Assembly (NCBI RefSeq): GCF_020085105.1
Contig: NC_058062.1
Location: 24,523,562 to 24,587,561 of the forward strand
Direction of reading: 5' to 3'
DNA from: Siniperca chuatsi
Taxonomy: Eukaryota; Chordata; Actinopteri; Centrarchiformes; Sinipercidae
DNA length: 64,000 nt
A program made the position numbers and the translations under genes. Below, piece by piece: positions 21,870-42,697 of the stretch. Under the pieces are notes generated by a model. The model was given only the letters and a program-made list of their open reading frames with translations. It made no database searches and was not told where the DNA came from. Position 1 is the stretch's first letter; every line of letters starts with the position of its first letter.

Positions 21870-24000
21870 CAGAGACATATTGTGTCTAGCCTGTCTAGCG
21901 TTGTTTGTCTAATCTGTTTGTCTGTTGACTTATTGACCACCCTTAGGCACTATTGAGGACAATAATCTTGGCCTTCAAAACCAGTCTTATGTACAAAACT
22001 TGAATATTTCTGATTTGATTACGTATTGCTTACCAGTCGTTCTCCTTCTCAAAGTAGCAGACAGAGATGAGGCGTGCTCCGCTGCCCAGGGCGAACTTGT
22101 TCTCCAGTGGTGACCACTTCACACAGGTGGCTGCACGGTTGATGCGCACCAGGACCAGGGTGGGCTTCCACACGCCATCCTTCAGAGTCCACACATAGGC
22201 GTTGCGGTCAGAGGCACACGTTACAATGCGGTTGGACTCTGGGGCCCAGTCAATGCCTGTGGACATAATTATGAATCTCGATTCAAGTGTCAAAGGATCA
22301 GTGAACAATAAAATGCTTCCTACGAGGACATATATTCCACCTCTGCTTTCAAATCATATATTTTACTTGAGATGTCAAAAACTCACCAGTTCCATTAATT
22401 CCATTAAGACGTCACCAAAACAGAAGTGTGTGTACTAAATTGTGGGTATTATTAATACAACCATGTGGCCATACAATTAAATGAACTCAAATGTATCATT
22501 GCTAAGTGCTTTGAGGTGGGACAGTCTTTTATCAAGATTCCCCAAACTCTGAGGTGTTTTAACAGCATAACCAAATCTAAGTACCAGAACCCTTCCAAGT
22601 TGTGCTTTGAACCTTTTCAACTTTCCCCCCATGAAACATGAGTGCAGCATTATTTGATCTGACTAACTGACCTAAAAAATAGGAAAGGTGTGATACCAAA
22701 AATGCTCTCCTCTGCATACAGTACATGGCCAGATTAACCTGTGTGTGGGCCCAAGGAAAACAATTTGCTGTTGGACCCGAGTTCAACACTCTGGTCATGT
22801 GATGACAACTGAGAGATGTGACTGAGAGGTCCGGAAAAACCTACCAGGTGGACCTTGAGTTAAATGAACTTTCGCTCTCAACATTTCAATTAATTAAATT
22901 ACAAAGAAACAGTAGACACACAGTGAATTTCAAGGCCAGGTCGGCCGGTCAAGGCCCCAGGGCAGTGGGCCCATTGTCTATATATATATCTATATGTTTT
23001 CACTCAAATTAAGTTTCACGTTTTTCAGTCGGATGTTGTCAAATCTCACATCCCACCTCTCCTTCAGTCGGGGTTGGCTGATATAAGTTACTGTACCTGT
23101 GATTCGTCCACTGTGCTCGGTCAGCTCATGGATCTTGGCCCATTCTTTGCCTTTCTTCTCATAGATGTTCACCACATTGTTGTTAGGACTCACTGCAATC
23201 TCTGTAGAGGAATATGTGTGCACAAAAGTTAGGCACTGTAACCACTTTATAATAATCTTCATCTAAGGAGTATGAATGTGCTCAGGAAATGTCATGGCTA
23301 TCAATCTCTTCCGAGTGGAAAATTTGTCCTGATAATGCCACTAGAAGAAAGTTCAGGGATCATGGCAATGTCGGTGAGTTGGTTGGTTGGTCCACTTCAG
23401 ACTGAAATATCTCAACAGCATATTATATGCAAAATATTGCAAAATGCTTTAATTTTCACACTGGAGTTTCATAAAAATGATATATTAATATTTACTGGCA
23501 AACAGCAGCAGTGATACTGGGGTCATTCCTGCTAGAAATGTAGTAAGGCCTGATGTAAAGTGTGTAAAACAAGTCCATGACAATGCACTGCAGTGTTCAA
23601 CAGCGCTGTAATGTCAAGTACAAAAAGAGCAGGACACAACTTGCAACTGAAGTGCAGTCAGATGTATGAAGCAATGCTCTTCGAGTCCATTTCCTGTATT
23701 GATAATCAGATTCCCTGCGGTTCTCCAGGCAACATTCATGCAATTAGAGGAGGGAGAAAATGAATCTGCATTCTGCATTGCAAGTGTGGTTCCACCCTGT
23801 ATTGAACCCATAAATTATGGAGAAAGAATACAGATATGTGATGTCCATGCATTTATATCTGCACATAGGTGTACATAAGTATGAGTTACTCTGTATGGAA
23901 ATGCAGCCAGCTTGGTATGTCTGCTGTTTCACCTACGGGTCCTGTCTTTGTTCCAGGTGTGGCAGGAGAGCGGCTCCAGGCCAAAACTGTAGAGCGACAT
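15676..24000 (-). CDS. arpc1a: Actin-related protein 2/3 complex subunit 1 (ARPC1A-like WD40 subunit)
   Basis: ARPC1 is the seven-bladed WD40 subunit of the Arp2/3 complex, which nucleates branched actin. Coding exons on the minus strand: 24000-23937, 23201-23097, 22256-22034, 21521-21414, 20092-19886, 19656-19581, 17702-17512, 16511-16421. Every junction is AG/GT with matching phase, giving 355 codons; the family has about 370. Landmarks: '[10 protein letters not shown]' (exon 1), '[18 protein letters not shown]' (2), '[13 protein letters not shown]' and '[19 protein letters not shown]' (3), '[14 protein letters not shown]' (4), 'VFSAYIKDI' and 'SKMPFG'-type 'AKMPFGE' (5), '[11 protein letters not shown]' and 'LHQNSIT' (7), '[12 protein letters not shown]' (8). 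'[10 protein letters not shown]' and 'GHDCCP' favour the ARPC1A side, but it is divergent from both human paralogues, so it may be a separate teleost copy. The last exon is tentative: 15706-15676 follows a strong TTGTGCAG acceptor, but joining it to the best exon 8 donor gives an immediate stop; using a donor 8 bp further gives a 12-residue tail. Confidence 0.9.
16580..16600. repeat. Short (AAT)n microsatellite
   Basis: Six to seven AAT units just upstream of arpc1 exon 8, inside intron 7. Confidence 0.85.
17105..17365 (-). repeat. tRNA-derived SINE in arpc1 intron 7
   Basis: On the minus strand the head reads as a tRNA-like promoter: A box TGGCCTAGAGG (17352-17342) and B box GGTTCGTGTCC (17309-17299), about 33 bp apart, which is the spacing in tRNA genes. 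The head begins near 17361 with 'GGCACCCTGGTGGCC'. The body runs to about 17105. Anticodon and acceptor pairing are not preserved, so it is a SINE and not a tRNA gene. Confidence 0.7.
18093..18310. repeat. Interspersed repeat, family C (copy 1)
   Basis: It starts 'ctcagaatcag', then 'tttattgatccccgagggg' and 'gctcactgtcacgtcagtgc'. Related copies are at 31189-31400 and 52157-52745, the last being the longest. It lies in arpc1 intron 6. It could be the 3' part of a LINE or a SINE. Confidence 0.75.
18803..19235. repeat. Nested MITE pieces and partial family A copy
   Basis: 18803-18850 carries the terminus 'aaaggtccagtgtgtaggat' shared with the complete MITE at 32631-33028. 18955-19105 is an inverted relative of 30060-30180 (blocks 'cagcagctgctctctgac' and 'agctgctc'). 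19115-19230 is a partial copy of family A. All lie in arpc1 intron 6. Confidence 0.65.
19501..19565. repeat. CA microsatellite abutting arpc1 exon 6
   Basis: About 65 bp of CA with a few CATA interruptions. It lies only 16 bp beyond the donor of arpc1 exon 6 (19581), so on the gene strand the intron starts with a GT-rich tract directly after the splice site. Confidence 0.95.
20345..20560. repeat. MITE, family D (copy 1)
   Basis: The blocks 'aactccaaatgaatg', 'taggcaactgtttgcta' and 'ctgcccccaagtgg' recur in the same order at 32418-32580. Non-coding, in arpc1 intron 4. Confidence 0.65.
20625..20960. repeat. hAT-like MITE fragment
   Basis: It begins 'gttagggctgtacccgac', like the termini of many non-autonomous hAT elements in fish ('tagggctgcaac', 'tagggctgtc'). 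Related beginnings occur at 25258 and 41072. I cannot define its right end. Confidence 0.4.
21603..21867. repeat. Interspersed repeat family A (copy 2) ending in a GA microsatellite
   Basis: A full-length relative of 196-420, followed at 21821-21867 by an uninterrupted GA run of 47 bp. It lies in arpc1 intron 3, about 80 bp upstream of exon 4 in gene orientation. Confidence 0.85.
22440..23030. other. arpc1 intron 2 sequence without recognised features
   Basis: Only a fragment resembling 'ggccagattaacctg' and 'gggccccaagg' repeats (also near 26815) was noted. No additional exon with splice sites is visible between arpc1 exons 2 and 3. Confidence 0.4.
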
Positions 24001-24857
24001 GTCTGAACAGAGGCAGGAGAGGCTGCTGGAATGTAGCTGCTGTCACGGCTGGTCTGCAGATGTTCTGTACAGGTCCCAGGTGAGATCAGGGCGGAGATAG
24101 GGAGAATGATAGGAACATGATTTTTAAAGACAATCACAGCTAATTAGTTGTATTTGGGTTGAGATATAAGTGGTATTAGAACTTCATTCTTTAGTTAATC
24201 ATAAAATCCTTTATTAAGTCATCCTAACACCGGATCGGTGTGACTTACTGTGATGGATACTTGAAATTTTGTCTTACAATGGTGGGTAAATCCATTTTAT
24301 GGGCAGACTTACAGTTTGTGTGCATGAGATTACTGTCGGCAACAACTTTCCCTTTGACTCATTGTTAGCTACGTGAGTAATGACTGCGAGATAAGAGTAC
24401 ACCTTTATCAGGTGTGGTGCACACTGTGCAAACATGCTTTAACTTCTTGGTCAGTATTTTCCTCTGCCTTCTAACAATTACCTGATCCTGACTGGAAGAA
24501 GCAAACTTTGGATTTTGAATACAGAGATGTCACTTTGTTACAGTTTTACATTATCATCACAAGGCAGAGAAGTTAGTTTCTAACAGTTTGAAAGGTTTGG
24601 AGCCTAAGAAGATAGTACCTCGTACTGGTACATAGAGGAGCAATCCAAGCATTACTTTTGGTGTCCTATTTGTTTTCTCCTGCCTTACCAAACAGACAAA
24701 AGCAGAGGTAATAAGTGACGAGAAGCAACATCAGTAATCATTTTCTTAGTAGCTGTATGGACCAGACAGAAAGTATAAACCAGTATTACCTGCGATCGAA
24801 AATCAGGTAAACTGATTAGATGTGATAAAAACGACGAGAGCCCAGGTCATTACTTAC

Positions 24858-25110
24858 CTTTGATGTTTATATGTGGTCAGGTTGAATTTGTGGTGGTGGT
24901 GGTGAGAGGTGCAGGGCTGTATCCGTGGACTCTGGGCAGTCGACACGAATGAAGCTGTGCAGTCTGACTGGGTGAAGGAAGTGACTGTGGTATGAAGGGA
25001 AGGGAGTGAAAGAAAGGTGGGTGTGTCTGCTAATAGCTGTTGAGCAAGCATCTCGTCTGGAGCAAGTTTGTTGTGATAAACCACATTCTGTAGTTGGCTA
25101 TCACCATAAA
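24858..25110 (-). other. Candidate 5' noncoding exon of arpc1
   Basis: On the minus strand a strong donor (AAAG then GTAAGTA) ends an exon at 24858. The first coding exon of arpc1 begins at 24002, directly after a good pyrimidine tract and TTCAG, only two bases before the ATG, so an upstream noncoding exon is required. This donor is the best one upstream. The exon's far edge near 25.1 kb is a guess. Confidence 0.5.
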
Positions 25111-25257
25111 GCCAGCAGCCACCAATATATACACACCAATGCATACAAAATCAACCCCTTTTAGATGTGTATATATATATATCTGTGTAACTAAGTAACT
25201 TATTCTACTTTCAGTGATTTATCTACTGAATTTTGGTGATAAAGCTTAAAGAGTGGA

Positions 25258-25622
25258 TTAGGGCTGCAACAAACAATTATCGATTCATCTGCCAGTTATT
25301 TTCTCAGTTAACTGATAAATAGTTTTCTCTATAAAATATCACAAAACAGTGAGAAATGCCTAATATAATCTTCCAGAGCCTAAGATGATGTATTCAAATA
25401 GCTTTTTTGGTCAAAGATATTCAATTTCTAATGATATAAAACTGAGAGAAGCTGAAAATCCTCACACTTGAGAGGCTGGAACCAGTGAATGCTTGGTATT
25501 TCTGGTTAAAAAAGGATTTAAACGATCAATCAATTATCAAAATAGTTGATGATTCATTTTCTGTCGATAATCTAATCAATTAATCAATCAATTTCCTGAC
25601 TGAATGTTGCAGCTTTAAAGTG
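25258..25622. repeat. hAT-type MITE between arpc1 and prkar1a
   Basis: It begins 'tagggctgcaacaaacaatt' and ends 'gaatgttgcagcttta', giving short terminal inverted repeats around 'gctgcaac'. The interior has the 'atcgattaatc'-like and 'gtgagaaatgcc' phrases that make this family recognisable in many fish. It occupies almost half the gap between the two divergent genes. Confidence 0.7.
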
Positions 25623-25839
25623 GATAAAAGCTTAAACCAAAAAGCTGTGAACTTAAAGAACACCTTTTTCACCCAGGAGATGCAAGAGCTTGCACTCTCA
25701 GTATACTATGATCAAATTGGATGACATGTATATGAGAATATGTATTTGCAATTTGTTGTTAAATAATTACATTTTCTTGAAAACAGTTTCTCAGTCCTGT
25801 ATACTATTTTTGAAGGGACACTTTTATTGTGAAAGAATC

Positions 25840-25907
25840 CAGGCGGAAGTGGTAGTTCTCTGCTTTCAAGAAGAAAAACGAACAAGGCACACGTCATTTC
25901 ATATTTG
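25840..25907 (+). promoter_or_regulatory. Putative prkar1a promoter and first noncoding exon
   Basis: An ETS-type GCGGAAGTG (25843-25851) and an ACGTCA half CRE (25891-25896) are followed by a possible donor, TTTG then GTGAGG, at 25907/25908. The first coding exon of prkar1a starts at 27598 after ATTCCAG, 14 bases before the ATG, so a separate upstream noncoding exon must exist. This is the most promoter-like stretch upstream, but transcription evidence is needed. Confidence 0.35.
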
Positions 25908-25919
25908 GTGAGGATTTTC

Positions 25920-27597
25920 GTGTAGTTTCTAATGTGAATAGTTTGTTGTCACACATTTATGGATACATTTGTTCAAAGCTTGACACTTCTTTTTGTATCT
26001 AAGGGTGTATTTTCCCCATTGTTTTGATACGGGACTGAGGATGGCTAACAGTTAGCTCGCTAAGCTAATTTAAGTGGCTGGTATCCAAGATGGCTAGTCA
26101 TGAGAAATCCTCAGGTGTAACGTTAATAACAGTAACTTTTCATTAGTATCGCATTGACTGATGTTTAATTTACAGCCAACAAGCTGGTAGAGTTAGCTAC
26201 GTACCTTGTTAACTTTACTGTAACATTACGCAGAAACAAACCTAGCTACTCAAGTACTGTACTACATTTATTCTGTCATTTCTGTACATGCCAGGGGAAA
26301 TACTGCACCTGTTACTACGACTGAAGTTACTAGCTACTTTACTGACGAATGTTTTGCATGAAAACAGCTGTAGAATAAGTTTTCAAATTCTTGTTCCAAT
26401 ACTACAGTGTTACCACAAAAATGCAAGTGAAAGTTCTGAATTCAGAATGTGAAGCTATTTAAGTAGTAGTACAGAAGTGTCTGCACAATGTACTTAAATA
26501 TCAAAAATAAAAAAATGTTATATTTTTTGGATTGTCATTACTAATGCATTAATGTGAAGGATGCATTTTAGTGTTGCAGCGTAAGTACAGTACCTGAGTA
26601 AATGTAATTTACTGAAGAAAAATGTACTTTCCATTGAGCTTGAGTTTGTTGTTGGACCCTCTTTGACCTACTCTCAAAACAGCTTTGTGTATGCTCCCTG
26701 TTCCCATCAAGTACAGTGCATATAGAGAATTTGCAAACAGATTCACAATTAATCACATTATGTGCAACCCACTGACACACATGGGACCTGGAGCTTTTGG
26801 AAACCCTGGAGGTCTGGGGCCCCAGGGCAGTTGCCTGCTTTGCTCGATTGATAATCAAGCCTTGTGTGTAGGCAGTGTTAAGTCTTCGTTGAGATATGTC
26901 TTATTTTTAGATTGGCATATTTTGCAGTGGAAAGTTGTTTGTGGTCAGACTGTAAATAGCCGAAATAACACCAAACCACTGGTGTACGGTAATGCTTAAT
27001 CATCCCAGTCTTTTGTAGAGGAGGGCAGTCTTCCTTCCGTCCCTCCTCTACTCTTTAGTGTGTATTTGTTTACGCAGGAAGGAGTGGGAGCCCTTTCCAT
27101 ATGAACACACAATTGATTAACTTTATTCCTTCAATTTGAGTGGTGTTTTGGGGTGCCATTGGTCTAACGCTTACAAAATGGTAAAATGGTCCTAGTCACA
27201 TTATTCAAGGCATGGATCATATTCGAGAAGCATTTACATACTTTCCATATTGACTGCAGTATGGCATGTTGCTCATATAAAGCGCTAAAGGGACTAATTC
27301 AGAGATAATTCAGAGAGGCTTAAAAATCCTGTTTTGTGACATTTATCTGTTAACCTGTTAACCAGCATGAAACCACTGAAACAAAGGTTGACATGACGTT
27401 CGCTTCCGATATTAATGGGAAAGGAAAGTGAGAAAGGGCTATTGCTTTTTCCTCTTCGTTCTTGGCATGCTATTTTTTTGTTGTTTAATTGGTAAACCTC
27501 CAAATCCATAAAATTTAACTATAGTTGCACATCAATACAGAATGGCAGGAGACAGCTTTCTGATTTGTCAGTGTGTTTCCCTCTCATCTCATTCCAG
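25920..27597. other. Probable prkar1a 5' intron with MITE relics
   Basis: 26390-26645 carries a common fish MITE whose ends read 'gtaagtacagtacctgagta' and relatives; related pieces are at 41990-42130 and 46205-46340. Otherwise there is no exon-like frame. Confidence 0.45.
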
Positions 27598-27611
27598 GTC
27601 ACGAGACAAAG

Positions 27612-37197
<9,586 letters not shown>

Positions 37198-38059
37198 GCT
37201 CGTCAGCACTCGGCACCCTTTCCTCTTCTGCAGGGCTTTAGTTTCCTACTTCTCTCTCTTCCACATGTTACCACACCCACATGACCCCCCTTAAGAGCAC
37301 TTCAATACATCTGCTATTCCTCTTTTTTATTTTTTATTTATTTTATTTTTGTGTACTTGTTTTGTGTGAAGGGAAGAGTTTTGAGGTCAGACACAGTTCA
37401 GAGGGTTGCTTCATCACCTGCAGCTGTAATCCCAATACCAGATAGGTGTTTGCGTACACTTTGAACGTATAGCTGAACTAAATGTGGTGAATGCGTGTCT
37501 GACTGTGCGTTCACACTGTGATCACTGAGAGTTCAGAGGTCAGTTACATTATAAGTATTTAGAGCTTCACAACAAGCCATGTAAAGATAGTGCTAAGTCA
37601 AGTCTATGTATTTATAGGGCATTTTAAAACATGCTGATAAATAGGTCATTAAAATGGGAATATTTATATAAAATACACAGATGACATTCATTTAGACATA
37701 ATATGAAGCATTATACTGTATAGTCACAATATAACTTGTGTAGATGAAATAGTTGAAGACAAATTAAGACAGGATATAAAACGTGAATTGAATTAGGGAT
37801 GGTGTAAGTTAATTTGTTCCACAGTCTGATGGATCGATGAAAAATGACCAACCCAAAATATTGTCACATTATAAGTTTTGCAGTATTAGGTCAAAAATGT
37901 TGACAGTGTGAATGCACAGTCAGTGGCTTAGGAGAGGCTCCGGAGATCTTCAGTGTTCACAGGGATGCTGGGATGGATGGTTTCATGCTGACTGAGGAAG
38001 GCTATGTTTTTGAAGCAGTACGGCAAAAGTTTTGTGTTTGCTGCTGTTCGTTTGTATTT

Positions 38060-38510
38060 GTCGAGATGTTTTTAGCCATGCTAGCGCGGGTCTCGGGATG
38101 GCTGTGTCGGTCAGTTGGTCCGCTCCTTTGGTCTGGACTGAAATATCTCAGTCAACTATTAGATACATTTGCAATAAAATTTGGTCGTCCATGTCCCCTC
38201 AGGATGAATTGTAAGAACTTCATCTGACTTTTCATCTAGCGCCATCATCAGGTCAACATTTCAATTTGTCCAATACTTTGGTTTATGACCAAATAACTGC
38301 AAAATGAATGACATTCCCATAAGCCTCAGCTGTACTTAGTGCTAATTTGTAAATGTTAGCATGCTAATACACTAAACTACAATGGTAAACATCTGCTGAA
38401 CATCAGCATGTTATCATTCTCATTGTAACTATGTTAGCATGCTGGTGTTAGCATTTAGCTGAAAGCACTGTTGTGCCCAAGTACAGCCTCACAGCTAGCG
38501 TGGCTGTAGA
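38060..38510. repeat. Interspersed repeat, family B (copy 2)
   Basis: Relative of 6440-6790: 'catctagcgccatcatcagg', 'atttcaatttgtccaatac' and a series of 'gttagcatgct' words, ending 'cagcctcacagctagcg'. Confidence 0.8.
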
Positions 38511-39348
38511 CTCTTAAATCTTGTTTCTTTTTTTCTTTGTTTTTAAAAAAATATTTGTAGTCCTTGTAGACACTCCTTTCTTAAAGGGTTGCCTTGACAT
38601 CGATATACTTACTTTTCCCAGATCTCGTCACAGTGTGACAGAAGTACCAGTACCAGCCATACACCTACTGTATGGAGGATGTTTTACCAGGAAGAGAAAT
38701 GACTAAACAACTAAACAAACTATATGCACAATTCATTTCCAGTTAATCTCCATTTAAACTTTTCTGTTTAACATTTCAGATTTTCACTGAAAGTTTTTAG
38801 ATAGTTTTTTCTAAATGATTTCATTTTTGTATTTCCTGTTTGTTTTTACAGTTAATTGAAAATAGAGTGGGAAAAAAAGAGAATAATTACATTTTCAGCA
38901 ACATTTGCTCTTAGTTTTCTTTTTGCTCTTTAAATGTAATTACATTTGTGGGTGAAATTTTCCCTTATATTTAGTTGGCAGTGTTTGTTAAAGGATACAG
39001 CAAGTACCCAAAACACTTCACAATGTCTAGGTATCTCTTTAACTCTGCTGACATCGGCTCTGATGTTCTATTTACAGCTCTGCTACAGATCTATATATTA
39101 AGAGTAAATGAATATTTTTTGCACATTGTGATATACAAAACTATATAATCAAAGAGAAAATGTTTATATGCTGTTAAGTTCACTGTTTAGTGTACGTCTG
39201 ATCCTGTCATTTAAAGGGTTAGGGTTATGCTAGGTCAATACTTACAACAACAAAAATGGTACCTCTCGGAAGATCAGACGTTCTGCAGTAAATATGGAAG
39301 ACACGTGGCATCACAAACAAGCTGGTGCCAAATATGATGAGATTTTCC

Positions 39349-39651
39349 ATATTTCAAAGTCTTAAGACGGTGTAGTCCCTCATTCGTCCAGGAGTGTTCT
39401 ATCGTAGAAAAGGTTTCAGTTGTAGTCATCTGGACACTGTTTTCAGAATCAAGACGTTTCGGCTCCCATCCGGAAGTCATTCTCAACTGTGAAAATATGG
39501 AACGGGAACTTCTAGTTTTCTCTCTAGTTCCCGTCACATTTTTTCACAACTGAGAATGACTTCTGGATGGCAGCCGAAACGTCTTGTTTCTGAAAAAAAG
39601 AGTCCAGACGACTACGACTGAAACCTTTTCTACGATATTTCAAAGTCTTAA
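39349..39651. mobile_element. Palindromic Penelope-derived insertion with 17-bp target duplication
   Basis: The body 39366-39634 consists of two inverted copies of the Penelope-like element terminus, left arm about 39366-39500 and right arm about 39530-39634, separated by roughly 30 bp. It is flanked by perfect copies of ATATTTCAAAGTCTTAA (39349-39365 and 39635-39651). Both outer ends match those of the longer element at 14012-15144. No protein is encoded. Confidence 0.88.
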
Positions 39652-40037
39652 TAAGGAAAGTGTTAGAGGTTTGCATTAGTCCAAAACAATGTGATTTTTT
39701 TCCCCCTTTCACTTAATCAGCAAATGAAAGGGACTTCCAAAGTGCTTATTGCTGCACACACACTATTGATGTAACTGACACATTCTCAAGAAAATGCAGT
39801 CTCCAGAGAGGACAGTAATTGGGTTTGTGATAAACATTTTTTAAAATCCCTTCCTGATAAACACACTGCTAAGGGGCCGCTCGGATGTTGCATCTAAAAA
39901 CGCGTGGAAAACGTCAGCCGTGCCGCTTTCATCCTTTTATCCAAGGTGCCGTCAAACCACTGCACACTGCTAGAAGTTATCACGACGCAAAATGTGAAAA
40001 AACCTAACAGCGTATCATCGTGCTCACCAGTTATCCC

Positions 40038-40110
40038 AGGCTCTGAGCCGATATATCGCCAGGCTCTGAGCCGATATATCGCCAGGCTGTGAGCCGATAT
40101 ATCGCCAGGC
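40038..40110. repeat. Three tandem 23-bp units with GATATATCG core
   Basis: Units at 40038-40060, 40061-40083 and 40084-40106 read 'aggctctgagccgatatatc' plus 'gcc', with one substitution in the third. A fourth unit starts and breaks down. Confidence 0.9.
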
Positions 40111-40661
40111 GCTGTTCTTTCTGTTGCTGTCAGAATAGTAAGAACTTGACAGGGCGTACAGCACTGGGTGTCCCTGAACGAGTACAATCAGCTGCTCTTC
40201 CATCTTCTGTTTGGCTGACCTTTCAACCGAATGTTGTGACGTCCTTGGACGGAAAGGGTGAAGCAATGTCCATGACTTGGGGTGCGTTTGCTGCATTTGA
40301 AAAAACAGATTTTTCCATTTTGGTGCCGCTACGGCGGCGCTTTCGGTTTAGAGTGTGCTTGTCGCGCATGTTCATTAAAAATAAGGAATTTGTACACGCA
40401 AAAGACACAACATCTGAACAGCCCCGTAAGCTGTTAAAATGTAACTGCATTCACAAGCATGAATCAAGTCAAACACTGGGCTTTTGATAAACAACCAGTG
40501 TTGTACTGAAGATGCATTCCAGTGATTTAGTATTGCACTTTCATGAAGTTGGAGCACTTGCGAGAGACAGATGTAAAAAACCCCAAACAGTATTGTAATG
40601 ATCAAAGCAGCAGAGGCCGAGATATCCCGGCTCTTAGTCACAAGTATGATAAGCTCCAAAA

Positions 40662-40985
40662 ACACTGGATCCTACGTTTCCCATAATGCAACTCACTATC
40701 ATATTTTGTTTGAGCCCCCTGTGTCTGGTTAACACCCACAGTTTTTAAAACTCAGTTTGCCTGCTTTGTAAGACAAACGTTTTGTTAAACATTTGTCGTC
40801 TCCAAGCCCAAGGTAACAGAGATAACCATGATGACATCACTATGACACTTCAAGGGTTCTTTTCCTCAGACTTGAGAGCCACAGACGACGACATACAACT
40901 GTTAGGCTCACCATGAACTCCTCATCATGAGTAAACTGATCTCAATGTGTAAAATTGGTGGAGTGCCTCTCTAATGAATTGTCAG
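40662..40985 (+). repeat. MITE-like element, family E (copy 2)
   Basis: Opposite in orientation to 8955-9262, starting 'ctggatcctacgtttcccat' and ending 'ggtggagtgcctct'. Confidence 0.6.
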
Positions 40986-41071
40986 TTTGTAATCAAGCCA
41001 TCGTGTCCGTTATATCAGAGGTACAGTATGACAGTGATTCAGTTAACACTGGCCCGTTACAGCAAATAAGC

Positions 41072-42200
41072 AGTAGGGCTGTCAATACTAGATACAGTAC
41101 CTGAGTTTCTGTACCAATACCAAAACATTTTCTTTTCTGATACCTTACTTTCATGAATATAAACACATTTTTGTACAAAATCCTAATCGAAAGGAGCCAC
41201 AGTTGTCAAATGTTAAATGTTGTGTAAACAGAAGCAGCCGTAACAGAACTTTGCCTTAAATTGAATACAGTCTTAACACTTCTCTTCAGGCAGAAACCGT
41301 CTGATCAAAGAATAAGTAAAGAAGAGGACGAGGATTCGATGCAAACTTTGGGTACCTGACAGATTAAGATACCCAACGACATGACGTCTATTTTTGGGCT
41401 TGCAGTTTATAGTTTTGGACCCATCATCACACTCATTGTTAAATGTCTCTGATCTGTTCTGTTTTTCAAAGATGTCTTAATTCACTAGTGTTGCACCATC
41501 TGCCGTATGTACAGTATGGTGGCATTTTGACTTGGTACTGTTTTTTTTTTAAATCAGCTGTGTCTTATGACTTTACAGTATTTCTGACTCACTAGATGGT
41601 GAAAATCTAAATCAGCCAGAGCTGAGAAATTGAGTGTGAATATGTAGAGCTGTCTCCACTCAGAAACCTGGCTTGTTGTTTATTTGCAGCCTTAGTTATA
41701 CAGCTCACTGTGCTAAAGCAGAAGCCTGCAGTGAGCCTCTCCACAGAACCATTCTTTTCTATAGTTTGTGTGCCTTTCCTCAGATTGATTGGAGTGATTG
41801 TGTGTAAAGGTTGGTGTCTTAGATTTGTGTTTAGGACGTCCTTACAGCAGTGCAAGCAATAAAGAGAGCAGTGTTTTCATTGTGTGTCTTTGCTTGTTGT
41901 TGCCTAACCTTGAGGCTCTGACCTGTAGAGTGAGGTTAGTTTTAATACCTTTTTATTAGTTTAGTTGTGCTCAAATGGTTCAAATCTTTCAATACATGGT
42001 GAAACTATGTACATTTACGTAAGTACTGTACTCAAGTACAGTTTTGAGGTACTTGACTTGAATATTTCCAAGTTCTGATACTTTCTACTTCATTTTGTCT
42101 ACAATTCGGAAGAAAATGTACTTTGTATTTCCACATCAACTGTGTTTAAAGATGGAAATGCACTGATCTCAACTCCAATGCATTCACTTAACTTTGAATG
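41072..42200. other. Repeat-rich sequence around the probable prkar1a 3' end
   Basis: 41072 starts a hAT-like MITE ('tagggctgtcaatactagat'). 41990-42130 carries the 'acgtaagtactgtactcaag' MITE family also seen at 26.4-26.6 kb and 46.2 kb. No coding exon was seen. Confidence 0.45.
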
Positions 42201-42697
42201 ATTTCTGGTTCTTTTCAACAAGTTCTCTTTACTTTTCAGACAGCTGTCACAAATAAAATATGGTCTTTGTTTCTCTTGATACAGAACGTTTGGCTCTATA
42301 ATATAAAATAATTCAAAGCAGGTTGGTTCATTTCATTTTTTCAAAATGTTTTAGCAGTTAAACAGCAGAGCAATGAGACACATTACCAGCTGTGGGCCTG
42401 GCTCAGTTTAGAGACTGCTTTCCAGCAGGTTTCCAGCTGTCCCACACAGTGAGGACAAAGAGCGATAAAATAGCATAAGAACAAGACAAACAGAGAAACA
42501 ATAAGTAACAATTTAGACAAAAACATTCTTCCTATATACAGTTATCCGGAAAGTATTGGCAGCGCTTCACTTTTTCCACATTTTGTTATGTTACAGCCTT
42601 ATTCCAAAATGGATTAAATTCATTATTTTCCACAATTTTCTACAAACAAAACCCCATAATGACAACGTGAAAGAAGTTTGAAATCTTGGACGAGAGG

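Larger units (their letters stand above)
37198..41863 (+). other. prkar1a: Probable long 3' UTR of prkar1a with late polyadenylation signal
   Basis: No other gene follows the prkar1a stop until at least 42 kb. A canonical AATAAA sits at 41858-41863, followed by a GT-rich stretch ('gtgtgtctttgcttgttgttg') as expected downstream of a cleavage site. If used, the 3' UTR would be about 4.7 kb and would include a family B repeat (38060-38510), the palindromic Penelope insertion (39366-39634) and a MITE (40662-40985). Earlier cleavage sites are possible, and the length is not proven. Confidence 0.4.
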
